A stretch of DNA of 45,057 bases. It comes from an uncultured Eubacteriales bacterium (lineage in GTDB: Bacteria > Bacillota > Clostridia > Oscillospirales > Acutalibacteraceae). Numbering within the stretch: the first letter of the stretch is position 1; every line of letters starts with the position of its first letter. The notes below the pieces were generated by a model that worked only from the letters and a program-made list of their open reading frames with translations, made no database searches and had not been told where the DNA came from. The DNA lies in assembly GCA_934489895.1 (NCBI GenBank), contig CAKSST010000016.1, positions 1 to 45,057 on the forward strand, read 5' to 3'. Positions 1 through 7,483 of the stretch are shown one piece after another. Made by a program: the position numbers and the translations under genes.

Positions 1-76
1 GCGGATTTAGCTCATCTGGTAGAGCGCCACCTTGCCAAGGTGGAGGTAGCGAGTTCGAGCCTCGTAATCCGCTCCA
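1..76 (+). tRNA. tRNA-Gly (anticodon GCC)
   Basis: The acceptor stem GCGGATT pairs with AATCCGC and is followed by T and an encoded CCA. The T arm carries GTTCGAGC, and the anticodon loop TTGCCAA has GCC at its centre, which reads glycine GGC/GGT codons. All four arms fold. The gene begins at the first base of the window, so its promoter lies outside. Confidence 0.96.
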
Positions 77-78
77 AC

Positions 79-112
79 GGGGACGCTTAAAACTTAAGTG
101 TCCCCCTTTTTT
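79..112 (+). terminator. rho-independent terminator after tRNA-Gly
   Basis: A 12-bp stem (79-90 with 94-105, one G-U pair) closes a 3-nt loop and is followed by a run of T. It lies directly behind the tRNA-Gly CCA end. Confidence 0.85.
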
Positions 113-133
113 AAGAAAAATTTATATAGATAA

Positions 134-208
<75 letters not shown>

Positions 209-210
209 GA

Positions 211-256
211 AAAAATCAAGCTTTCAAATTTAGGTTTGGAAGCTTGATTTTTTTGC
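211..256 (+). terminator. terminator after tRNA-Cys
   Basis: A long A/T-flanked hairpin (AAAAATCAAGCTTTCAAA with TTTGGAAGCTTGATTTTT, few mismatches) ends in a T run just behind tRNA-Cys. The symmetric A and T flanks would let it act on both strands. Confidence 0.8.
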
Positions 257-331
257 TTTTTTACCCGTTTTTTAGCTAAAAACGAGCTTTTTAATGCCAA
301 AATAGGTGAGTTTGGTTAAAATACGCCTTTG

Positions 332-390
332 AAACATAAAAATATACAAGGTTGAGAAAATGTTGAAATTCAAACATAAAAATATACAAG
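332..390. repeat. two direct 19-bp repeats upstream of the KilA-N gene
   Basis: The sequence AAACATAAAAATATACAAG occurs identically at 332-350 and 372-390, a 40-bp spacing of about four helical turns. Both copies lie 70-130 bp before the KilA-N gene. Same-face spacing upstream of a possible DNA-binding protein suggests operator sites, but this is inference. Two units are too few for a CRISPR. Confidence 0.6.
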
Positions 391-459
391 TTTCAAATAG
401 AAAAGTATTTCAATGTTGAGAGAAGTATGCTATACTATAAATAAAGAAAGGTGAGAGAC

Positions 460-1083
460 TTGGATTATTATATAAAAGGCGCAGTAGAAGAGTATCTTAA
501 ACACAATAGAACCATTCTTGAAGGTTTGCGTGATCAAGGTGTCTTTTCGCAAGAGGATGTTGAAAGCAAACTTGAAAACATTAAAGCTAAAATTGAAAAG
601 GATATCGAAACGAATAAAGCCTATGCGATGCTGTTAATGGAAATAGAAAAAGATAAGTATAAAGACGAAGATGAAAACGAGTATGTATCGCTGACGGAAA
701 TTGCCAGACTTAAAAATTTCAAGAATCCAAGTTATGTCATTCAAAGCTGGTTAAGGGATAGAAACACTCTCGACTTTTTATTCCAGTGGGAAACCGAAAA
801 TAATATGTCGTTTCAAAATATCGGTTATCACCAAATTAAAGTAAAATTATCAAAACCCTCTTTTACTCTTACACCGAAAATTTGGAATGAGTACACCAGT
901 GCTACCGGCATCATATCAAAGCAGGGAAATGGGGGAGGCACCTTCGCACATAGAGATATTGCCATTGACTTCTATGCTTGGGTATTTCCGAAAAAACGAT
1001 ATCAGCTTATAAAAATGATATCCGGTAAAGCAGCTTTTATAGAAACAATACAAGTGGAATTAGAACACAAAAATAGTATATGA
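460..1083 (+). CDS. KilA-N domain protein (phage-type), possibly C-terminally shortened
   Basis: A helical, Lys/Glu-rich N-terminal part (about residues 1-70) precedes a KilA-N domain (about 75-175). The domain shows the family pattern YVSLTEIARLKN, a VIQSWLRDRNT segment, GGTFAHRDIAIDFYAW and a nearby GIISKQGNGGG. KilA-N domains are common in phage and mobile-element proteins and are thought to bind DNA; the cellular role is unknown. A GTG at 451 is in frame, but the ribosome site AAAGGTGAG (447-455) overlaps it and is well spaced for TTG 460, so I chose 460. After the domain only about 25 unrelated residues follow, whereas relatives usually continue with a longer C-terminal region, so the gene may be a remnant. 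Its position behind two tRNA genes fits an old integration site. Confidence 0.75.
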   Translation: MDYYIKGAVEEYLKHNRTILEGLRDQGVFSQEDVESKLENIKAKIEKDIETNKAYAMLLMEIEKDKYKDEDENEYVSLTEIARLKNFKNPSYVIQSWLRDRNTLDFLFQWETENNMSFQNIGYHQIKVKLSKPSFTLTPKIWNEYTSATGIISKQGNGGGTFAHRDIAIDFYAWVFPKKRYQLIKMISGKAAFIETIQVELEHKNSI

Positions 1084-1163
1084 TCAAGGCCGTCTATAAT
1101 AGGCAGATCTATGTTTTATGATATGTATAATATTTTAATAATGCTAAGAAGGTAATATGAGTT

Positions 1164-1735
1164 ATGAAATGGGTGTATATATTTATATCAGATTTAACTC
1201 GGAATGAATATGATTATTATTTTTCATTAATGGATGTAAACAAGCAAAAACAGGTTTCCAGATATAAAAATGAGATATACAAAAAAGAACGGTTGCAGGT
1301 GAAATGTTAGCGCGTAGAATGATTTCAAAATATTGTAAAGTAGTGCCTGAAGATATATATTTTGAAACTGGTTGTTACGGAAAACCTAATGCGAAACATC
1401 TCAATGTCGAGTTCAATATCAGTCATTCAGGGGAAGTGGTTGTGTGTGCGATTAGCGATAAACCTGTTGGCATTGATGTGGAAATGATACGACCAATTGG
1501 TACAAACATATTACGTAAACTGTGTACGGATATTGATTTAAAATATATATTGGGCAGTGACATAGTAGGTATTAACATTCCTAATAACTTTGACGATCAG
1601 CAGTTACATAGATTTTACGATGTTTGGACTGCAAAAGAAGCTTATTTCAAATGCATAGGAACGGGTAATAAAATATTATCTATGGTTAAGAGGTGTAACG
1701 ATGTTTATTGCGACGAACAACGTCGTTTGATATAA
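1164..1735 (+). pseudogene. 4'-phosphopantetheinyl transferase (Sfp type), broken by a frameshift
   Basis: Family members load phosphopantetheine onto carrier proteins of fatty-acid, polyketide or nonribosomal peptide synthases. The first frame starts at ATG 1164 (begins MKWVYIFISD) and stops at about 1310. The rest of the protein continues one frame off from about 1294 (AGEMLARRMIS). One missing base near 1293 explains the break, and I see no slippery heptamer there. The second part keeps the key motifs: YGKPN, FNISHSG, GIDVE (Mg/CoA binding) and WTAKEAYFKCIGTG. The C-terminus after KILSMVKRC is shorter than usual. An internal ATG at 1304 could yield only a 143-residue fragment without the N-terminal lobe. 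It lies just upstream of two ABC exporters and was probably part of a natural-product cluster. A sequencing error is possible. Confidence 0.8.
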
Positions 1736-1811
1736 TAATTGTACGAGTTAGGTAATTAATTATAGAAACTTTGAATTTTTGAAATATAAGTTTATTTGCC
1801 GAGGTGTAGAA

Positions 1812-3605
1812 ATGAGAAAGAGAATAGATGAAGTTTTGACTGCTGTGAAATATTCTTGGAAGGTTCTAATAAAATACGCTTGTGGTTGGACTTTTTTGAT
1901 TGTTGCTATTTCCTTAATATCTGCATTCAGTGTATTTTTTCAAACTAGAGCTTTAGAAGGACTTATCAATGCAATAGCAGATGAGAAAACTGGTGGGTCT
2001 GTGCTTTTATCTATATTGTTGTGGGGAATCAGCATTATAGCGATGAATATGTTTGGGTTGACAAATAAATATGTTAACATCCACATTACTGAAAAATTGG
2101 AAAAAAGATATATCCCAACTATTATAGATAAATATGGTGTACTAGATTATTCTTGTTTTGAAAAGAAAGACACACAAAATTTATTTCAATATGTTACTTC
2201 CTCATCTCATGGAGAGGTCCTGTCTTTATTCAACATATCCTTGTCAATAATTTCTTCAATAATAGTTGTAATTGAATATGCAGTTATTTTCTTTTCTGTG
2301 TCGTGGATTATAGGAATGGTTTCTTTAATTACTATATTACCTCTATTGGTTTTGAATTTACGAGCTACATATATAGAGATGCGGCAAAGATGGACGATGA
2401 CGACAGATATAAGGAAAAGGTACTATTTTCAAAGTTTATTTGCTGATAAAAATGCTTTACAGGAAATTAAAATTTTCAATTCAAAAGATTATTTGATAGA
2501 TAAAAGTGAAGAACTTACGAAAAAGATTAACAAAGAATTAAAAACGAATTTAGGTCAAGTTGGAAAGCTTAATGCCAGTATTTCTTTGATTGTTTCAGTG
2601 TTTTCTATTATCGTTATTTTTGTTTCTTCAAGTATGATAGTTAGTGGAAGTATTATGATAGGAACATATGTGGTTTTAATTGAATGTATAGCAGCATTTA
2701 TTGCATCGGAAAAACGATTAGCATCAAGTGCCTCGACGATAGTACGAGTATCCGAAAAAATTCAGTTTATTTTAAACTTTTTTTCCTTGCCAGAAGCGCA
2801 GAATATTTCTTCTATGGTTTCTGAAGACTTAAACATATCATCATCCGAAGAGTATATGGTAGAGTTTTCTAATGTTTCATTTTCATATCCAGATAGTTCG
2901 CAAAATGTTCTAAAGAACGTTTCTTTTAAAGTGAAGATGGGGGAAGTTGTTTCTTTTGTTGGAAAAAACGGATGTGGTAAGTCAACAATAGTGAAGTTGA
3001 TGTGTGGGTTATACAAACCGGATAGTGGAGAAATAAAGATTTTTGGAAAGCCTATCGAAACTTTAACATATACACAAATAAGAGAATTATTGACCGTCGT
3101 ATTTCAAGATGCACAACATTATCAGTTGTCCTTACGGGAAAATGTAGGAATTGGTAACATTGACTACATTGCCGATAATGAATTATTAGCAAGAGTTCTT
3201 TCAATGGTAGGTGCACAAAGTCTTTTGAATTTGCCTAAAGGTTTGGATCAAAATTTAGGATTGATACAAGATGATGCTATTGATTTGTCTGGTGGTGAAT
3301 GGCAGAGGGTCGTGATAGCTAGAGCATTATTATCAACATCAAATTTGTTGATTTTTGATGAACCAACTGCTTCATTAGATCCAATTGCTGAGTGTGATAT
3401 GTATAAAGAGGTTTATGATATTGTCTCACAAAGGAAACAAGCTGCACTTTTGATATCGCATAGATTAGCATCGGGGAAATTTGTAGATCGTATTTTTGTA
3501 TTGGATGAAGGTTCCGTCGTAGAAGAGGGGAATCATTTGGAATTGATGAAAAAAGGTGGATTGTACTTTGATATGTTCAGCAAACAGCAATCGTGGTATA
3601 GGTAA
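1812..3605 (+). CDS. ABC transporter, fused membrane and ATPase domains (exporter 1)
   Basis: A half-transporter of about 597 residues. The N-terminal half is a six-helix exporter membrane domain (about residues 15-310). The C-terminal half is an ATPase with Walker A GKNGCGKST, signature LSGGEWQR, Walker B LLIFDEPTASLD and switch ISHR, all intact. ATG 1812 is preferred because GAGGTG lies at 1801-1806; an in-frame TTG at 1779 has no ribosome site. A second, similar half-transporter begins 30 bases downstream, so the pair probably forms a heterodimer. The usual exporter family of this shape moves peptides, lipids or drugs. No peptidase C39 domain is present, so it would not itself remove a leader peptide. 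The substrate is unknown; the neighbouring PPTase and SPASM-like remnants suggest a peptide product. Confidence 0.88.
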   Translation: MRKRIDEVLTAVKYSWKVLIKYACGWTFLIVAISLISAFSVFFQTRALEGLINAIADEKTGGSVLLSILLWGISIIAMNMFGLTNKYVNIHITEKLEKRYIPTIIDKYGVLDYSCFEKKDTQNLFQYVTSSSHGEVLSLFNISLSIISSIIVVIEYAVIFFSVSWIIGMVSLITILPLLVLNLRATYIEMRQRWTMTTDIRKRYYFQSLFADKNALQEIKIFNSKDYLIDKSEELTKKINKELKTNLGQVGKLNASISLIVSVFSIIVIFVSSSMIVSGSIMIGTYVVLIECIAAFIASEKRLASSASTIVRVSEKIQFILNFFSLPEAQNISSMVSEDLNISSSEEYMVEFSNVSFSYPDSSQNVLKNVSFKVKMGEVVSFVGKNGCGKSTIVKLMCGLYKPDSGEIKIFGKPIETLTYTQIRELLTVVFQDAQHYQLSLRENVGIGNIDYIADNELLARVLSMVGAQSLLNLPKGLDQNLGLIQDDAIDLSGGEWQRVVIARALLSTSNLLIFDEPTASLDPIAECDMYKEVYDIVSQRKQAALLISHRLASGKFVDRIFVLDEGSVVEEGNHLELMKKGGLYFDMFSKQQSWYR

Positions 3606-3636
3606 ATTTTGTGTATAGGTGGTGTATGGTATTACA

Positions 3637-5400
3637 ATGAAAAGTAATAATATTGATATAATTAAAAAATCCACAAGAGATTTATTTCAATTAATGCCGA
3701 CGATAGTTGTTTGCAAGGTCGTTTTAAGTATTGCAACAGCGGTGTTTTCAATATTTACTGTAAAACTCTTAGCAAATGTTATAGAAAGTGCAGGGATGAT
3801 AATTGGCAACGAACCAGTGAACGGTGCGTTTGTTAAAAATATAGTTTATTATGTACTGTGTTATATTGGCATACAAATAAGTGATATCGTTCTATATTAT
3901 ATAGACAATATTTGGATAGTACCCAAGATGGAATTTTTTCATCATAAACTTTCTGTACATTTGACAGAGATATCTTTGGAAGCAACAAATTCACCAAATA
4001 TTCAGGATATGTTTTGGCGAGCTAAGGATGCGGTTTATCAGGATAGAATATTAAGTGTGTTTATGTCGGTATTTAACATTATTCCAGTTTTAGTACAATT
4101 GATTGGAACAATGTATGTGTTAGGGAGTTATAATTTTTGGTTAATAATTCTCGCTTTTGTAAGTGTTTTTCCTTCAGCTGCTATTATATATTGGTGTGGG
4201 AAAAAAGAGTATACATTTTCTAGAGAGCAGACAAAAAACTTACGAATGAGTGGATATTTGTGGAATGTATTAACAACGAAAGAATCAATCCGGGAAGCAA
4301 AGATATATGGGTTTAACGAATATATAAAAGATCGGTTTTATGATGTTCACAAAAAAAATTATATTGCCAGAAAAAAACTATCAATAAAAGAAGATTTTTG
4401 GAGAGTTGCGGCTGATTTGTGCAAGAATGCATTATATATTATTGCGATGTTTTTCGCAATTGAACTGGTGTATAGAAACAAAATAGGCATAGGTGCCTTT
4501 AGTGCTTGTATAGCGGTGTTTTCTACTATGCAGGGCAGAGCAACTAACTTTTTTTCATATTTTTCGCAGATTAGTAACGCATGTAATTACGCAAGAGATT
4601 ATTATGAATTTTTTGAAATAGAAAAGGAAAACAGCGGAAAATATAAACCTAATGAAACTATTAATGGAATAAATCTTGAAAGTGTGTGTTATCAATACAA
4701 TAATAGTAACAAAATGGCGCTGCAAGATATTAATTTAAATATAAAAAAAGGAGAATTGATAGTTATTGTGGGAGAAAATGGTTCTGGAAAAACCACTTTA
4801 TCAAAATTGATAATGGGATTATTCAAACCGACTTATGGTAAGGTTTTTGCTGATTCCTTTCAAGTTTCCGAAATAGATACATTAGAATATTATAAGAAAT
4901 TTTCTATTGCTATTCAAGATTTTGAAAAATATGCAATATCGTTAAAAGATAATGTAATAATTAGTGATTTCTTGAATTCGAAATCTGACATTGAAGACTT
5001 GTTTATTAGTAATGATTTAATCTGCGTGAAAGAACGACTTGGTGGATACGATACAATGCTAGGTATAGAATTTGGTGATGAAGAATTATCTGGTGGAGAA
5101 TGGCAAAGAGTAGCATTGGCACGTTCTATGTATAAGGATTCGGAAGTGGTTATTCTTGATGAGCCGACTAGTGCTATTGATCCACTACAGGAATATGAAC
5201 TGCTTAATAAATTTATAGAGATTTCAAAACAAAAAACATGTATAGTTATTTCTCACCGTGTAGGTATTTGCAAAAAAGCGGATAAAATAGTGGTTTTGCA
5301 TAATGGCAAAATAGTTGAAATAGGTAATCATATGGAACTGTTGAAAAATAAAAGTAAATATTATGAACTTTGGAAATCACAAGCACAATGGTATGAATAG
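3637..5400 (+). CDS. ABC transporter, fused membrane and ATPase domains (exporter 2)
   Basis: The partner of the preceding gene, about 587 residues, with a membrane domain (about residues 1-320) and an ATPase domain. The ATPase motifs are intact: GENGSGKTT, LSGGEWQR, VVILDEPTSAID and ISHR. The sixth residue of the signature is W in both proteins (GGEWQR), which supports a shared subgroup and a heterodimer. The start is uncertain: ATG 3637 gives a normal N-terminus, but GTG 3619 or 3622 are in frame and the AGGTGG site is 11-12 bases before 3637. It ends just before the small Cys-rich gene, so the three genes are probably cotranscribed. Substrate unknown. Confidence 0.87.
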   Translation: MKSNNIDIIKKSTRDLFQLMPTIVVCKVVLSIATAVFSIFTVKLLANVIESAGMIIGNEPVNGAFVKNIVYYVLCYIGIQISDIVLYYIDNIWIVPKMEFFHHKLSVHLTEISLEATNSPNIQDMFWRAKDAVYQDRILSVFMSVFNIIPVLVQLIGTMYVLGSYNFWLIILAFVSVFPSAAIIYWCGKKEYTFSREQTKNLRMSGYLWNVLTTKESIREAKIYGFNEYIKDRFYDVHKKNYIARKKLSIKEDFWRVAADLCKNALYIIAMFFAIELVYRNKIGIGAFSACIAVFSTMQGRATNFFSYFSQISNACNYARDYYEFFEIEKENSGKYKPNETINGINLESVCYQYNNSNKMALQDINLNIKKGELIVIVGENGSGKTTLSKLIMGLFKPTYGKVFADSFQVSEIDTLEYYKKFSIAIQDFEKYAISLKDNVIISDFLNSKSDIEDLFISNDLICVKERLGGYDTMLGIEFGDEELSGGEWQRVALARSMYKDSEVVILDEPTSAIDPLQEYELLNKFIEISKQKTCIVISHRVGICKKADKIVVLHNGKIVEIGNHMELLKNKSKYYELWKSQAQWYE

Positions 5401-5410
5401 GAGTGTAAAT

Positions 5411-5752
5411 ATGTTGCTATGGAGTAAATATTTGATATTTGATTGTATAGACGAAGGTATAATTTTGTGGAGTACTGTTAATTCGCAAGGGGTAGTAGTA
5501 AAGAAAGCAATTATTGGATATATTGATAATTTTGGGAATCGTATTATAGATAAATGGAAGGAAATTGAATGGCTGTCATGTGATGCAAATATTGATGAGT
5601 GTAGGCGTTGTAATTTGTATCCAATTTGTTTAGGAATGCCCTGCCCATATTATAAAATTAAACATAGTAAAGTTATTTGTAATAAAGATGATTCGTATAT
5701 ACGACATATGCTTAGATCAATGGCGAGACAAGGATATATTGAGTCAATGTGA
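5411..5752 (+). CDS. small Cys-rich SPASM-like protein, possible remnant of a radical SAM peptide maturase
   Basis: A protein of 113 residues started by ATG 5411 behind AGGAG (5398-5402), which overlaps the end of the upstream ABC gene. The first residues (LLWSKYLIFD) resemble the start of several radical SAM peptide-modifying enzymes. The C-terminal part has CRRCNLYPICLGMPC and a further Cys (VIC), the spacing of a SPASM domain that binds auxiliary Fe-S clusters. The whole radical SAM core with its CxxxCxxC motif is absent. I read this as an internal deletion that joined the two ends of a maturase, with the reading frame kept. It could instead be a free-standing Fe-S protein. No precursor peptide gene was found next to it. 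Confidence 0.55.
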   Translation: MLLWSKYLIFDCIDEGIILWSTVNSQGVVVKKAIIGYIDNFGNRIIDKWKEIEWLSCDANIDECRRCNLYPICLGMPCPYYKIKHSKVICNKDDSYIRHMLRSMARQGYIESM

Positions 5753-5785
5753 AGGTGATATTGTTGATGTATACAATGCTCCGCA

Positions 5786-5814
5786 TTGATTATCCACCTC
5801 TTTTATGCTATAAT
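5786..5814 (+). promoter_or_regulatory. promoter for the isochorismatase-family gene
   Basis: TTGATT (5786-5791) and TATAAT (5809-5814) are separated by exactly 17 bases. The ATG of the next gene lies 22 bases downstream, which gives a short leader containing the ribosome site GGTGAT. Confidence 0.8.
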
Positions 5815-5836
5815 ACACATAACGGACGGTGATGAT

Positions 5837-6364
5837 ATGAAACACATATTAATAGTTATTGATATTCAAAAAGACTTTGTTGACGGAGCACTTGGTACCG
5901 CCGAGGCGGTTGCTATGGTTAGCAATGCGGCAAAGAAAATAAAGGAATTTGATGGCGATATTTTTGTGACCTTCGATACCCATTTTGAAAATTATATGGA
6001 AACTGCAGAGGCTGGCAAACTTCCTGTTCCTCATTGTATTAAAGGTACTGAGGGTTGGGAACTCGACCAAAACATAGCAAAAGCACTTGTGGGGAAGGAT
6101 TTTACAAGCGTGGAAAAATTTACATTTGGCTCGGTAGAACTCCCTGGCCTTGTGAGAAAAGCTGTGGGAAACGAGGATTTTGACATTACACTTATCGGGC
6201 TTTGCACCGATATTTGTGTGGTTTCAAATGCACTGATTTTGAAAGCGAATTTCCCCGAAAAAGATATATATGTGGACGCGGCTTGCTGTGCGGGTGTAAC
6301 ACCGGATACGCATAATGCAGCGATAACTACAATGAAAATGTGTCAAATCAATATAATAGATTAG
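5837..6364 (+). CDS. isochorismatase/nicotinamidase-family cysteine hydrolase
   Basis: A 175-residue single-domain hydrolase. Family landmarks are the N-terminal IVIDIQKDFVDGALG with the catalytic Asp, FVTFDTH, the HCIKGTEGWEL segment with His and Gly, VEKFTFGS, and GLCTDICVVSNAL with the nucleophilic Cys preceded by the expected loop. Members hydrolyse nicotinamide, isochorismate or other amides; the HC.KGTEGWEL pattern is most like nicotinamidase-type proteins, so a role in NAD salvage is plausible but not shown. ATG 5837 follows GGTGAT and lies just after a strong promoter; an in-frame ATG at 5786 would place translation inside the promoter and is rejected. The gene is monocistronic, ending before a hairpin terminator. 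Confidence 0.85.
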   Translation: MKHILIVIDIQKDFVDGALGTAEAVAMVSNAAKKIKEFDGDIFVTFDTHFENYMETAEAGKLPVPHCIKGTEGWELDQNIAKALVGKDFTSVEKFTFGSVELPGLVRKAVGNEDFDITLIGLCTDICVVSNALILKANFPEKDIYVDAACCAGVTPDTHNAAITTMKMCQINIID

Positions 6365-6427
6365 TAAATTATAAAAAATAAAGAAAATTAAGAAATTAAG
6401 ACTGGTTCCATTTTGAGAGTCGGTCGC

Positions 6428-6463
6428 AAAAAAAGATAAGCTTGAAAAAGCTTCTCTTTTTTT
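6428..6463. terminator. bidirectional terminator between convergent genes
   Basis: An A run, AAGCTT, a short loop, AAGCTT and a T run form a symmetric hairpin between the plus-strand hydrolase and the minus-strand AraC gene, so it can stop transcription from both sides. Confidence 0.75.
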
Positions 6464-6465
6464 GT

Positions 6466-6545
6466 CCAATCCGGAGGATTGGCATGTGATTGCCGAAAGG
6501 CGTATGTAATCACCGCAGGTGCAGTTTCTTTGGATTAATTACATA
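6466..6545. repeat. chain of three mini-hairpins with ATGTgAT/ATGTaAT linkers
   Basis: CCAATCC-GGA-GGATTGG (6466-6482), GCC-GAAA-GGC (6492-6501) and CACC-GCA-GGTG (6511-6521) follow each other, joined by CATGTGATT and GTATGTAATC. The linker TATGTAAT (6503-6510) is complementary to ATTACATA (6538-6545), which would close the group into a larger fold. No gene is present. It could be a dispersed repeat or a structured RNA; function unknown. Confidence 0.5.
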
Positions 6546-6552
6546 TCATATA

Positions 6553-7362
6553 TTATTTTAGATAACGTTCGAATTCTTTCCTTACATAATCTCTTGGTGT
6601 CATTTTCATTTTTCTTTTGAATACATAACTAAAATATGATTGTGAAGAAAAACCGCATTGCAAGGCAATTTCTGCCAAAGATAAGGACGTTGTTGAAAGA
6701 AGCTCAATTGATTTTTTTATTCGTATGTCTTGAATGTATTCGTGAAGGGTTTTACCGGTTGCGGTTTTAAAACAATTATGAAAATGAATTGGACTATAAG
6801 AAGCAAAACTTGACACAATCCCGAGGGACAAGTCTTCTGAAATATGTTCTGTTATGTATTTTATAGATTTCTCAATTTTATCGTATTCGATGTTTTTAAA
6901 TCTTCTCGAATACATTGTTTTTTTTGAATCCATACCCAACGCATATATCAATTTCAATATTAAACTTTGTAAAATAACATTGTTTAATTCAATCCCAATT
7001 TCTCTATGGTTACAGAGTGATTTGAATATATAAAGATATTCTTGAATATTGCTTGTAAGAATAAAAGTGGGGGTATTCATTAAAATATCATAAAGTTCGC
7101 CTTTTTCTAAAATCATGTGTATATAATAACATTTGAAAGGGAATTTTGTGTGGCGCTCCTGCCCCGGCTTTACACATATAACCATGTTTGGTGTTATTGA
7201 AGATTGCTCGGAGTCGACAAAAGCAATGCCGCCGGCTTCTATGGGGAGGTCTATTTCAAACATTGTAGTTTTTCTTTTCTCGGTGATGATTTTGTTTCTT
7301 ACTGCAATATTTGAATTGTAAATTCCTATTGAAGCAACCTGAGGTAAAATTATCTCGCTCAT
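6553..7362 (-). CDS. AraC-family transcriptional regulator
   Basis: A 269-residue regulator. The N-terminal half resembles a cupin-type sensor domain (residues about 20-110). The C-terminal hundred residues are a double helix-turn-helix, including LSLAEIALQCGFSSQSYFSYVFKRKMKMTPRDYVRK, the second-helix signature of AraC/XylS proteins (shown here in parts: LAEIALQCGFSSQSYF and FKRKMKMTPRDY). The start at 7362 (MSEIILPQ) is favoured by an AAGGCGGG site upstream; the longer form from 7404 has none. It is divergent from the DUF5107-GH16-M14 genes, with 121 bases between the starts, and probably activates them in response to a sugar. The ligand is unknown. Confidence 0.9.
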   Translation of the reverse strand: MSEIILPQVASIGIYNSNIAVRNKIITEKRKTTMFEIDLPIEAGGIAFVDSEQSSITPNMVICVKPGQERHTKFPFKCYYIHMILEKGELYDILMNTPTFILTSNIQEYLYIFKSLCNHREIGIELNNVILQSLILKLIYALGMDSKKTMYSRRFKNIEYDKIEKSIKYITEHISEDLSLGIVSSFASYSPIHFHNCFKTATGKTLHEYIQDIRIKKSIELLSTTSLSLAEIALQCGFSSQSYFSYVFKRKMKMTPRDYVRKEFERYLK

Positions 7363-7483
7363 AACTGCAACCCGCCTTATAATAAGATTTCTAACAAAAA
7401 TCATAATATTCTCGTAGAATCGTACTAATATATATGATAAAATATATTCATAAAAATGTCAATATTGAGGGGCAGTCTTATTT

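Noticed and set aside
332..390. CRISPR array
   Set aside because: Only two repeats of 19 bp, a 21-bp spacer and no cas genes in the window.
1164..1735. Programmed frameshift in the PPTase gene
   Set aside because: No slippery heptamer or nearby structure is seen at the junction; a lost base or sequencing error is simpler.
3465..3674. Small minus-strand open frames inside the ABC genes (also 2762-3016)
   Set aside because: They are antisense to well-supported ABC transporter coding sequence and lack ribosome sites.
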